64,000 nucleotides of DNA from Parasponia andersonii (taxonomy: Eukaryota; Streptophyta; Magnoliopsida; Rosales; Cannabaceae): contig JXTB01000152.1 of NCBI GenBank assembly GCA_002914805.1, forward strand, positions 229,371-293,370, in the 5' to 3' direction. Within the stretch, counting starts at the first letter, position 1; every line of letters begins with the position of its first letter. The notes below the pieces were generated by a model. It was not told the DNA's origin. It worked only from the letters and a program-made list of their open reading frames with translations, and did no database searches. Shown here one piece after another: positions 46,752-59,037 of the stretch. The translations under genes and the position numbers were made by a program.

Positions 46752-49746
46752 ATGGCTAAATCCTGCAACTACCCTTTATTGCTTATTCTCTCTATAGCCT
46801 TTACCTACATTGTTCATAGCTCAGCTTCATATGAGCTTGACATTCTTCTAACATTCAAGCGCTCCATTGAAGATTCAAAGAACTACCTTTCGATCTGGTC
46901 CAAAACCTCAAACACCCATTACTGTAATTGGACTGGTATCACGTGTACCACTGCTCCTCCACTCTCTGTAACCTCAATCAACCTCAAAAGTCTCAACCTT
47001 TCGGGTGAAATCTCCTCTTCTCTTTGTAAACTTCTCAATCTCACATATCTCAACCTTGCAGACAATCTTTTCAACCAACCTATTCCTCTTCAGCTGTCTC
47101 AATGTAACTCTTTGGAGACTTTGAATCTCAGTAACAATCTCATTTGGGGTACAATCCCAGATCAGATTTCTCAGTTTGGTTCACTGAAAGTGCTTGACTT
47201 GAGCAGAAACCATGTGGAGGGAAAAATCCCAGAAGGCATTGGCTTATTGAGGAAGCTTGAAGTTCTCAACTTGGGGAGTAACTTGCTTTCAGGTACTGTA
47301 CCTTCTGTTTTTGGGAACTTAACTGAGCTTGTTGTTCTTGATTTGTCTCAAAATTCATACTTGGTGAGTCAAATTCCTAGTGATATTGGGAAGCTTGAGA
47401 AGCTTGAGCAGCTACTGTTGCAAACCTCTGGTTTTCATGGTGAGCTTCCTGATTCACTATTAGGTTTGAGAAGTTTGACCACTTTGGACCTTTCCCAGAA
47501 CAATCTAACTGGAAGGGTTCCTCAGACACTGGGGTCTTCTCTCAAGAACTTGGTGTCATTTGATGTTTCAGAGAACAAGCTTCTGGGTTCATTCCCAGAT
47601 GGTATTTGTAGTCAAAACGGCGTTATATACCTCAGCCTCCACACAAATCTCTTTAATGGTTCTATGCCTAGCTCCATTAACCAATGCTTGAATCTTGAGA
47701 GGTTTCAAGTTCAGAACAACTTGTTTTCTGATGATTTCCCAACTGGGATATGGTCATTACCCAAAATTAAGCTTATTAGAGCTGAAAATAACCATTTTTC
47801 TGGAGCAATACCTGAGTCCATAGCTATGGCTTCTCAACTGGAGCAAGTTCAGATAGATAACAACAGCTTCACAGGCATGATTCCTCAGGGTCTTGGAAAT
47901 GTCAAGAGTTTATATAGATTCTCTGCATCTCTTAATGGTTTCTATGGTGAACTCCCCCAAAATTTCTGTGACTCACCTGTTATGAGTATAATAAATCTCT
48001 CCCACAATTCTCTTTCTGGTGAAATTCCTGAGCTGAAGAAGTGCAGGAAACTTGTGTCATTGTCCTTGGCAGACAACAATCTTACTGGGAACATGCCGTC
48101 TTCTCTTTCTGACTTACCAGTATTGACTTACCTTGATCTTTCTGATAACAATCTCACTGGTCCTATACCTCAAGGGCTTCAGAACTTGAAGCTTGCCCTG
48201 TTCAATGTCTCCTTCAACCAGCTATCTGGTAAGGTTCCCTATTCACTGATATCAGGTCTCCCAGCTTCATTCCTTCAAGGAAATCCTGAACTTTGCGGTC
48301 CGGGATTGCCCAATTCATGTTCCGATGACCAGCCAAGGCGTCAGGATATTGGTCTTACAACATTGACATGTGCCTTGATCTCTTTGGCTTTTGCTGTTGG
48401 AACTATGATTGTTGTTGCTGGGTTTATTGTGTATCAAAGATCTTACAAGCAGAGATCCCAAGTTGGCGTGTGGCGTTCGGTTTTCTTCTATCCTCTTAGA
48501 GTCACTGAGCATGATTTGATCATGGGAATGGATGATAAGAGTGCTGTAGGGAATGGGGGAGTTTTTGGCAGAGTTTACATTTTAAGTTTGCCAAGTGGTG
48601 AGCAAGTTGCTGTAAAGAAGCTTGTTAAGTTTGAGACTCGGTCTTCGAAATCTTTGAAGGTCGAAATCAAGACATTGGCCAAGATCAGGCATAAGAACAT
48701 TGTTAAACTCCTGGGATTTTGTCATTCTGAGGATTCATTCTTTTTGATTTATGAGTTCCAACAGAGAGGGAGTTTGGGTGACTTAATTGGCAGAATGGAT
48801 TTTCAGTTGGAATGGAGTGTCAGGTTGAAAATTGCCATTGGGATTGCTCAAGGACTAGCCTACCTTCACAAGGATTATGTCCCTCACTTACTCCACAGAA
48901 ATGTCAAATCCAGAAATATCCTTCTAGATGAAGATTTTGAACCAAAGCTGACGGATTTTGCTCTTGACCGAATTGTGGGAGAAGCTGCATTCCTGTCTAC
49001 AATAACATCAGAATCTCCTGTCTCATGTTACAATGCACCAGGTGAAGTGAAGAGTTTCATGCTACCATTTATTACTTATGTTTCCATTATTATTTCCCCA
49101 AATTGTTAAAAACTCTTCCTAGTATATGATTCTTTTGATTAATATGTTGTAGTTGCATATATCCAAGAACAGATTTCTAACAATAAAAGTAACGTATCAC
49201 ATGATCCTGACTTGTCTTTTGGACCTCTTAAATAGCTTTTCTAGCTTATGCGTTCAGTCTTCATATTATGTTCTGCAGTTTATTGCTGCTTTATGCATCT
49301 TATACTGCATAAACATAACATTTGATGGTGAAAAGTGTGATATCTAAATTCCTCAGTTCTGTTCTGTGATTGCAGAATATGGATATAGTAAAAAACCAAC
49401 TGAACAAATGGATGTATACAGCTTTGGTGTTGTACTCCTCGAGCTAGTCACAGGCAGGCCAGCCGAGCAAGACGAATCGCCCAATTCTCTTGATGTGGTA
49501 AAGTGGGTTAGAAGGAAAGTCAACATCAGCAATGGAGCTTTTCAAGTTCTTGATCCCAATGTATCGAGTTCTTCGCAACAAGAGATGTTAGGAGCTCTTG
49601 AAATCGCTCTCCGTTGCACATCTGTGATGCCGGAGAAGAGACCATCAATGTTTGAAGTTGTGAAGTCACTGCAGGATCTTGATTCAAGGACCAACCTTCC
49701 CTGTATAGAGCTCTCTGGTTCTGAGGATAACTCACTTCCAATCTGA
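46752..49746 (+). CDS. LRR receptor-like protein kinase, probably inactive (At5g06940 type)
   Basis: Plasma-membrane receptor-like pseudokinase, two exons 46752-49041 and 49376-49746 (donor CCAG|GTGAAG, acceptor GATTGCAG), 886 residues. A signal peptide covers about 1-27, followed by the LRR N-cap CNWTGITC (about 58-65), about 18 plant-type LRRs with N-glycosylation sites, the cysteine pair NPELCGPGLPNSC, a transmembrane segment at about 534-558, and a kinase domain. Lys is kept (VAVKKL, about 622), but the catalytic loop reads HRN (715-717) instead of HRD and the DFG motif reads DFA (735-737). The Gly-rich loop is also atypical (NGGVFGRVY). APEYGYS is rebuilt across the splice. The family is thought to signal through partners. 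The frame is intact; a transcript retaining the intron would stop at 49109. Confidence 0.95.
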
Positions 49747-50510
49747 AAAACCGGACCATAAAAAAGGACTACACCATTTCTGGTTTACTTCACCTTGTAT
49801 GTAAATTCTACTTGGTTGACTTTCTATAGAGAAGGGAAAAGTTTGGGAATGGATTTTGTTTATCTTCCAACATGAATTTGCTTTTTTTCCGGGAGGGGGG
49901 GGGGGTGGATTGGGGGGTTTCATGGAATTCTACAATGTAATATTAATGTCATCTCATATATTAAGAAACCGATCTTTTTCTAGCTTGATATTCAGCGTCA
50001 CAAATTCAAAACCATACAAATGTGTCCTCTTCATCGAGTTTTAGATATATGTTTGATACAAGAATAAAAATCTTCTCCGTTAAAATGTGGACCCTTGGCC
50101 ATGAGAGAAATGGTTTTCTTGCAAATTTTAGGAAATGAACGTGTATCTAACATTGAAATGTAACTGCTAATTTCTTGATTTTGAGCAGAGTTAGGAAAAT
50201 TGGTTTAATTAATGAAATAGGAAAATGCTTATTTAACAAATGAGCAGAAGAGTAGTAAGCACCACATGTGACGGTATATAAAAAAAAGGAGGGGGGGTGT
50301 TATTTGTATTAAATTAATAATATAAAGATAAAAGAAAAGATAATTAACAGATATTATTTTGGGATATATTGATAATTCTATTAGAAGTCTTTTAAGAAAC
50401 CTTAATAATCTGCTCAGTTTATACCTATACTTTGTAAAAAGGAGAAAAGAGAGAGAGAGAGAGTCCTACACACTTTTAAGAAAAAGAAAAGAAAAAGATA
50501 AAGAGATTAT
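49747..50510. other. 3' flank of the LRR kinase gene
   Basis: Probable 3' UTR, then AT-rich spacer with a G-run (about 49894-49905) and a short GA tract (about 50450-50463). No gene seen. Confidence 0.5.
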
Positions 50511-52487
50511 TGTCATGGATTATTGAGACTTACCGCTAAAGTAATAAACTTTTGACCAATTAAGTTTTATATTTTAGTTTAATTTAGAGGTTGAGATTGA
50601 ATATCTAGGGTTAGAGTTTTGAATTGCTCATAAATTATATATAAAATATGGGGAAGAATCTGATAGAAATGAAGCCTACTGATATTAGGATTCAAACAAG
50701 ATAAATTTTGAATGATTTGGTTGGATGAATGGAAAGTTATGAATTTTTAAGTTTTGAGCTAAAATGTAAAAACGAAGTAGAATTTCTAACAAATTTTGTA
50801 AGAAATTTTACTAGTCTAATTAGGTCATATTTAGTATGATTAGAAAGCTTATCGAATTATCTTTCTAACAGTATATAATTTGTAAATAACGGACTTATAA
50901 CTAGAGAATAGCCCATTGAAGTGAGTGTTACAAATTTGGAAAAATCTGAAACTTTGTATACTTTTAGTAAAACACGACAATGACTTTTAGGGTTTTATAA
51001 GGCTTACTTATAGACTTTGTAATCACATTCTTGATACTTTAGGATCCCATGATTTGTAGAATATGTCCTTTAAGTTTAATGATTTTTAGAGAGAAGTTAA
51101 AATTGTTATGAATCATGAAAAATTGACATTATTGGAAATAATAATAGAGTTGATATAAAAGATGCATGAGCAGCAAGTAGTCAATATTTTTGGTGTAATT
51201 AAAGTATAATTTTATTGTTTCGATATTTATATATGATTTGTGTGATAATAGGTATATGAGAGATTATATTGATTATTTTGGTTAAATAGGCAAAGTGAAC
51301 AAGGTAAGCAACCTTTGATCTTTTTGAGTAGTTTTCCTTATCCAAAAGCTAAATATTTTATTGTTTTATCATGTCTAATAAAATCATGTTTACAAGGTAT
51401 TTTCTTTAAAATATGACTACAAGTAAAAATAGATTTTGGTAATAAGACTATTTATTGAAAGAAATCTGTTTTATTGAAATAATGTAATTTTTATAAAAAA
51501 TAGTATGATTCTATATTTTATACTAAATTATTGATCAATTCTATGAATTATTATTGAACTTGGTTACAAAAAAATTATTTTGGAATAACTATAATGTTAT
51601 AATGAGATGAAAGTGAAATTATTTATGATTCGTTATTATAAATAAATGTTTTGAAACTCTCTTCTGTGATTATGCACGTAGTCATAATCTATAGAAGTTA
51701 TATATAGATAATACTAACCTAGATGTAGGGTTAAATATAGTAAATTCGTACTTAATTATAGGGGTTATCTGTAGTAGATTTGGACTCAGCTATAGGAGTT
51801 ATTTGTAGCAGATTCGGACCCGACTACAAGGGTTATTTATAGCAGATTCAGACCTAGTCACAGGTGTTAAGTGTGGCTATAATCGCCAAAAACTGGGGAG
51901 ATATATAATTGAAATTATTATTGACTAAAATGGATTTGAAAAGACAGATTTAGAAGTTTATTACTTGTTTTATCAAATTGTTTACTAAACGACTTGATTT
52001 GAATATTTTTAAAGTATTGATTTCTGAAATCAAATTTGTTCTGAAAAATATTTGTTAATGTTTTTTATTTATATATGCTTGATCTAGCTAATTAAGGTTA
52101 TTGGTTACTTATTGAGCTTCTAGCTTACTCTTTTATTTTTCCTCTCAGGTTTTAAGAATTGTTAGTTAACGAGCTCACAAAGGGAGCATATTTAGTAGTA
52201 ATTGGGGTGTATGGTTCAAATAGAGGAATTTCTTCATTTTAATTGAGAAAATGTAAAGATTTAGAAGGTTGATTATCTTGAATTTATTAGATTATAATTT
52301 CTATTGTATAGTATTTATTTTGAATATTTGGAAACTTTATTAGAGTTATTAAATTTTATATTATATATTGATATTTATTGGAGATTAAATATTCTTAATT
52401 ATATTAGTTTATAGAAAGATGTCTTGCATGCTTATAGAGTTTTGCCTTATGGATATGCAGCGCACATTTTGGGGTGTGGGTGTGACA
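50511..52487. repeat. Probable solo LTR (Ty3/gypsy, Tekay/Del-like)
   Basis: Starts TGTCATGG and ends GGTGTGACA, so the ends are TGTCA...TGACA, 1977 bp. The interior resembles Del/Tekay-type LTRs: a phrase near 52096-52150 (TTACTTATTGAGCTTCTAGC) and a G/T-rich terminus (TTTTGGGGTGTGGGTGTGAC). No gag-pol on either side, hence a solo LTR. Flanking five bases (ATTAT, TCACA) do not match, so the exact ends are uncertain. Confidence 0.45.
51735..51870. repeat. About 42-bp tandem repeat inside the probable LTR
   Basis: Three to four copies of a unit of the type GTTATTTGTAGCAGATTCGG then ACCCGACTACAAGG, diverged. Confidence 0.75.
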
Positions 52488-53050
52488 TCACACTTGTCTT
52501 TGTATTGATCTAATGAAATCCTACAGTGGGACTTGTAAAAATCTCAAATATCACATTGATCAATTGTCAATATTGGCAATGGCAACACCTTCGACTATTA
52601 AAATATATGTATATTTGTGTGTGTATATATGCTGCATACATATGTGGTGTTTAGTGATTGTTCTGCTTTTGAACTCTGGGAGTTTCCATCTTGGGGTCTA
52701 GATTATTGACCAACTGGAATCTTAAAATAAAGGTTTGAGTTAAGTTACAAAAAATTTGATGCTAATATTTTTTTTTTGATACCCTCTGTAATGGTTTACC
52801 TTTGAGTGAAAACAGAAGAGGAAACATACATGTAAAAGAAAAGATATAAAATTGAGTCATTTGTGAAATATCCTTCAGTCAATGGGGACAAGTTATAATA
52901 AATATTGAACAATCTTGGGCCCCAATGGAATCGGATGCAGTTTCTTTGTTCTTGTCTCGGATTGGGCCCAAACATAATATTGGATCAATCTCCAAATGAC
53001 TGAGCTAGTGTGACAGAGGGGGAAAATGACATGGGCAGGAATAGAATAAA
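52488..53050. other. Intergenic DNA
   Basis: No gene or repeat recognised. Confidence 0.5.
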
Positions 53051-53111
53051 GGTGTCAAACGTGTCGTATTAAAGTTGGGCACATGCTTTGGTGATATGCC
53101 GTGTTGTACCC

Positions 53112-53202
53112 AAAATTTCAAATTATTGGCCGGCATAACCTATTGGCTTATGCTTAAATTTCAAATTATTGGCCGGCATAACCCAGTGGCTTATGCTTAA
53201 AC
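53112..53202. repeat. Two-copy direct repeat, about 45 bp
   Basis: AATTTCAAATTATTGGCCGG then CATAACCYAKTGGCTTATGC occurs twice in immediate succession. Confidence 0.85.
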
Positions 53203-53522
53203 GTGTCATGCCATGTTATGTTTCGTGTCTTGTTGTGTCAGCTCACATGCCTAAATGTGGCGGTCCTTGACCAAAAATTGGCTAATTTAACTAGTAAATT
53301 TGTTTAATTTTAATAATATTTTATAAACATTTTTTCTCAAATAATTAACATGTATATAAAAAAACAAAATTTAACATAATAAATTAAAGATAAAAATTTT
53401 ACCACCAAAAAAAGAACAAATAGCCAAAAAAATGAAAAAAGTATCAAAATATTACAAACCATAATTAATTATAGATTGTCTCCTAGGTTGAAACTTGTAT
53501 AATAGAAAAATAATTTAAAATA

Positions 53523-53880
53523 GGGATAATATCACTCTTATACTTTGAATTTCGACGCTATTCAAATTGCATATTGTGTTTTGGATATTATCAATATTAA
53601 CCCTTAAATTTGAAATTTGTTATAAATTTATACCCTAACACCAATTTAAAGCAGCTAATTTACAAAGATAATTTAATAAACTTATTCTTGAAACAATTCT
53701 TATATGGTTTATTTTCAATTTCTTAAAATACATCTTGGTAAATTAACTGTTCTAAATTAGTATCAAGGTATAAAGTTACAACAAATATTAAATTTAAGAG
53801 TCAATATTGATAACAACTAAAATATAAGGTACAAACTGAACAAAGTGTCAAAATACAAATTATAAAAATGATATTATCTT
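53523..53880. mobile_element. Mutator-like foldback MITE, copy 2, perfect 9-bp duplication
   Basis: Ends GGGATAATATCACTCTTATA and (reverse complement) AAGATAATATCATTTTTATA, flanked by identical TTTAAAATA (53514-53522, 53881-53889). Nine bases is the Mutator-superfamily size. The arms pair over most of the 358 bp. Same family as 12992-13378. Non-coding. Confidence 0.75.
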
Positions 53881-54607
53881 TTTAAAATACTACATATATT
53901 ACGTACTAATGTGTCGTACCTACAGGCTAACGTACCATATCGTGATGATGGGTTGTGTCATGTTACGTCATATTGCTATGCTAATAACGCGGCATGACAC
54001 TACCAATCATCACGAAAGTTAAAAAAAAAAAAAGGGCTGAAAAAAAGAATGNTACAAAAATTTTTTTTATTTTTATCAGTTTCTGAAATAATATTTTTAT
54101 ATCAGTTATCAGTTTATGGAAAAAAAACTTATATATTGATAAACTACATACAAAATCGATATATTGGACACACAATAATTGATATGTTGATTTGAAATTG
54201 ATAAATTAATAAACAAAAATGAATTTACTGATTTGAAATTGATATACCAACGGAAACTGATATACCAATAAAACTGATATATAAAAAATTGATCTTCTAC
54301 AAAACAACCATTTTGCAAAAATTAAAAAAAAAATGGACATCTATTAAATAGGTTTTAAAAGGCAATTGTATTTTAAATGAGGTGAAAAAATGGGCATTCT
54401 TATAAATATTCTTTGAAAATGATATTTTTGGGAGTATTATAAATTTTTTAACTGGTAGTTGTTTATGACCTTGAAAATATACTAAAAATGTCATCAAACT
54501 TTTGACCACCGGTCAAAAAATTCATGCCACTCTTAAAAAATGTCATTTTGAAATGAAGTTAGAAAAGGTAATTTTGGACCAAAAGACTCCTAGTAACATC
54601 CATTTCT

Positions 54608-55012
54608 CACAAGGGAAAAGCTCATAAATACCTGTTTTCAAAACCATATTTCCATAAATACTTATTTTTATTTTTATTTCATCAATACCCATTTTTTGAG
54701 AAATATAAACCACTACTGTTTTATACTGTTTTACACATGAAATGTAGATCACGATATATATTTCATGAATAAAAATTACGCTAAAAGTTAACATGTATTT
54801 TATAATGTATAACATAGGTCAAATTTATAATGAAAAATATAAACTGTGGTAAACATTTACATTGTAAATGTATATCGTTCATATTTTACACATGAACATA
54901 TTTTGTATACGAATGTGGACCATAAAACTGAGTATTTTTGAAAGAAAAATTAAAAATAGGTATTTATGAAAATAAGTTTTAAAAACCGATACTCAGCATA
55001 AATTTCTCTCTC
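54608..55012. mobile_element. Foldback repeat / MITE candidate
   Basis: The left arm, TCATAAATACCTGTTTTCAA then CCATAAATACTTATTTTTAT, pairs with the reverse complement of the right arm, TATCGGTTTTTAAAACTTAT then TTTCATAAATACCTATTTTT. The centre contains ACACATGAA in both orientations. No coding capacity. Confidence 0.5.
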
Positions 55013-55478
55013 ACAAAGAGGTAACTAAGGGGGACATGGACCCAACAAGTAGCATTTTCAAGTGAGCTAACTTTTGTTTATGGGGAGTATTTGTAGAATA
55101 ACTTTTAAGTACAGGTTATCACAATATCATTAGTTATAAAAAAAAAAAAAACTTATAAATTTATGGTCATATCTATTGATGAGTTGTCATTAATATTGTG
55201 ACATTTCTTAAAAAACAAAATTAAAAATAGTCATAAAAGGTCATTTTGGCACAAATTACTCCTAGTTGTTTGGTCGAAATCCCTAACTCAGGTCTCAGAA
55301 CTTCTAAGTTTGTGCCCAATAGCTGATGCCTTTCCGTTTGAGCCTTTCAAACTAGTTAAGTCTTGGTGCTTTTAGTAAAATGGCTTTATTTTGGGTCTCT
55401 TTACAATAGATATCCATTTTACGAATACGAACACAGTATTTGAAAATGACTCATATATTCATGGATGTACCAAGTATA

Positions 55479-55625
55479 AAAACTTATACCGAGTGTATGA
55501 TTTGAATCTATTATATCAGTTGATAATAATAAACACAACTCAAAAAATTGATATATTCGGTTATTTAGTATATTAAAACTTATACTTAGTGTATAAATTG
55601 AATCTAATATATCAGTTGATAATAG
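55479..55625. repeat. Direct repeat, two 50-bp copies 97 bp apart
   Basis: AAAACTTATACCGAGTGTAT then GATTTGAATC (55479) and AAAACTTATACTTAGTGTAT then AAATTGAATC (55576), each ending ATATCAGTTGATAATA. Confidence 0.8.
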
Positions 55626-57531
55626 TATATTCATGGATGTCAGTTGATCTTGTTAAAAATTTAAATAAAAATGATTAATTATAAATGACATGCTATCAGT
55701 ATTTAATGACTAGACATGATTTGAAGTGATTTGAGTTCTTCTAAAAGTGTATTATAAGTATTCTTGAAAGAGTTAACTACTTTTAACTATCCATTTCATT
55801 TATTATTTAGCAATAAATATAACCCGCAATATTAATTTGTTTATTCATTCTTTTAAAGTGATTAAAACCTGTTGAATATTTGCGTGATTAGGAATAGCTT
55901 AAGGGTTTGCTTAACAATATTTGTAATTTTTTTTATTTTTAAGAGTAAAAATAGGAGAGATTATTATCTTTTTCATCAAGATGTTGCTGGTAAAAACATC
56001 TAGTAGAATATATACTCTTTTTCAGTTTCAATTTTTTCAAAACAAAAGTAAAAGATGAAAATATTAGCAATGGTCTTATGTTCACCTCTGCCAGCTGGAA
56101 TGTGGACTCTTTATATATATATGTACTCTTTCGTCAAGTTTCATTTTTTGATGAAACATCAAGTTTCAATTAAACGGCTATATATCGTTCTTTACATGCA
56201 AGAAAAAGCTGCTAACTTTTGTTCTCGTAATAATTAGTATTAATATATATCGTACAACTGTTTGCATGCAACTAACAGGACCATACATTTGTTTACGTAT
56301 CATATTAATTAACTAAATCTCAAGAAAGAAAAAGAGGAAAACGCTGCTTTTATCATCATTTTAGTTACCTAATTCGCCCTTGCTTTTGCTCGCTAAATGT
56401 CAATTAAACTTCAAAATATAATAAGCTCATTTCGATGTAATTGAAGAAAGGAAATAAATTAGTCAGGGGTACTAAATATATTATCCAAAAGTCGTGAATT
56501 AAATGGTACAATATTTGTTTATTTACCATAAGTCATATAAGGTTAATCACATTTCTTTCAAAAATTCATTATAGTTTAACTGGCGAAGCCAATAGATCCC
56601 ACCTTCTAATATTGACAAATAAGACATAATTGTATAATTTAATCTTAAGAGCTAAATATGGTTACCAATATCTCCTTCTATTTATCACTTAAGGGGATAT
56701 AGCTATATCGACCACAAAAATGCCACATATCTCAAAACAATTCGAGCTAAAAATTGCACTAAATAATAATGTGGGTATGTAATAGCAAAAGCATCCAAAA
56801 ATTCCTAGTAGTACGTATAAATTTGTTTCAATCTTTCTGAGCGTTAAAGTTTTCTTATTTTGAAAAATTAACTTAATTATTGTGCGAGCTAGCTAGCTTT
56901 TGTCTCGGGACTTCTATGCCGGCAGCTTCGGTAAAAAGACTTGAGTTATGCTTCACTTTTTCATTTTTTAACCTGAATTTTCATATATCTGTGATGAACA
57001 AAAATGAAAAAGTACTATATATATGTCATGCCCTTTTTTTCTTCTTTAATTTTATCACTATAACACTGAGTTTTTCCCATTATCTGGTTCTCTTATGCTT
57101 TTAGGGTTTTGAGGATTACTTGGTTTGAAGGGAGATAAAAGAGAGAGAGAGAGAGCTGGGTCTCTGTGTATCTACAATCTACCTAAAAATTTTCGTACTT
57201 TTCATTCCTAAAAGCAACAGGCACAGGTATAATTTTACCAAGAATGGGATATAGATAGTTGCATGCAATTTACAAAGAGATTAGTTTATGTTTATGGTTA
57301 ATTATTCTTTAGATCATGAATTTCCTACAATATTTCCGGTTAAAAATTCAAAAGATTATTTATCAAACTCTTCTTTACGAATTTCGATTATTCTCTTTTT
57401 ATTCTTTATTTTTGTTTTCTGGTCGTTTCTGAGGCTCTTTCTTGTTTGGTTTTTTCCTTGATGAAAAAAAAATGTATCTTCTTGTTCCGATTTCAGTTTT
57501 TGTCTTCTTTTTTTCCCCTTCAATCCCTTTC

Positions 57532-57583
<52 letters not shown>

Positions 57584-59037
57584 TTTTTTTTTTTTAAGAT
57601 TTCTTGAAGTAGATCTGCATGCCTTCATGTTATCTAATGAAAACTTTACAGCCTTCTTATAAAGTAATCAGATTTTAGAAAGATAATAGAAAATTCGATA
57701 GACCTTTTTGTGGTTTGAAGGACTCTTTGTGCCAACCTAATAATTCGGGATGTGCTTGGATCTAATTTCCCTTTTATCACTTAAAATAATAAGAATATGT
57801 AATACTAATAGGAGGGTGTATCACTTGTAGAGCACTTATAATGCTACACGTTTAGCCCTTAAACACAATTTAAACAAGCTTTTCTTCTTTATTTTTCTTG
57901 TCTCTCTTATTTTTTTCTCTTTTAAATTTGATTGTTATGATAAGATGGAAATTTATATCACTAGTTTGCAGATCAAGTTGATAAAATTTCAGATGAACAA
58001 TTGCATACAGATTGTTTAATAATTCGTGAAGATATGGATAATTTTAAAGAAAGTAAATAGATTAATGAGAAGATTTGATGAACAGTATACTTCTTTAGTT
58101 AAATGTTATGTTCCCCTCGGGAAGTACTCGGGTGTTATGTTCCTCTTTTTTCATATGTTTTTTCTTTTGAAAAGACATATATATATAATTAATTTTCCTC
58201 CTTCATTTTGCTTTATCTTTTTTTCTTTTTGGGGTAACATCTGAATCAGTTTTAATTTGGAAGCAACCCTACTTAATCTTTTTCGTATTTCTCTTTTGCT
58301 CCTTATCTCATCATCGATGCAATGCTTAATTTATATACTAATAATTTTTTCCAATGTATTTAGATTTGTGGTCAAATATTATATTTAAGACACATATTTA
58401 TATAGCTAATGCATGTCTTAAAATAGATACTAATTTTCCTGTATAAGTTAATATATAACATCACATGCTACTATGTAGATTTGAAGTTCATTTTAATAAT
58501 TAGATTTACTTGTGCAAATAAATTTAGAATCTAGCAAGAATATACGCCGTCACAATAACGGTTTGTTTATATGCTTGTATTCATTTGTATTCGATCGTGT
58601 ACACGAATCTATATGTATTCGATACGTTTACACGTGTCTATACGTGATAGAAGGACAATTCAATAAACAAAGTACTCATCTCACAGTAAACTTTTGATAT
58701 GTGGTCAAAGTACTTGATAATTAATTCTAAAAATTACTACAATGAACCAGCGAATACATGTTAGTAATTTTGGATTTGTTTGACAAAGAAACTTGGTCTT
58801 TATAATTAGTTTTAACGCTCATATGCATGGCTAGCAGATGATTATAATCTTTACCTCTAAGTCATCAAAATATATACCAAAAATAAAAATGTAAAAATAG
58901 AGCAATAGTTATATATGTAAGAACAAAACTACAATCACAACTCTAATTCATGAATATTGTTGATACTCATAAATATGTGTGTGTATGCACATTGTTGCAG
59001 GATATTTTCTCACTAAATATAGACCAAAATAACGTCA
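55626..59037. other. Upstream region of the AP2-domain gene
   Basis: No protein-coding gene recognised. A stretch at about 57015-57226 looks like a promoter and leader exon: a TATATATAT box near 57018, TTTTAGGGTTTTGAGG near 57100, a GA tract (57138-57154) and a donor CACAG|GTATAA at 57227. An acceptor TTGTTGCAG ends at about 59000, 38 bp before the ATG. A (TC)n run lies at 57537-57578. Confidence 0.4.
57537..57578. repeat. (TC)n microsatellite
   Basis: About 20 CT/TC dinucleotides in a row. Confidence 0.95.

Larger units (their letters stand above)
53051..54003. mobile_element. Candidate TIR element (hAT-like) hosting a second MITE
   Basis: Left TAAAGGTGTCAAACGTGTCG then TATTA; right reverse complement TAGTGTCATGCCGCGTTATT then A. 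Internal GTCATG/TGTTATG-type words occur in both arms. No convincing target duplication. The element at 53523-53880 sits inside it. Confidence 0.35.

Noticed and set aside
49042..49109. LRR kinase ending at 49109 without the second exon
   Set aside because: The frame past 49041 is intronic; a clean GT-AG intron rebuilds APEYGYS and the kinase C-lobe in the second exon.
57356..57628. Arg/Glu-repeat protein on the minus strand
   Set aside because: Translation of a (TC)n microsatellite.
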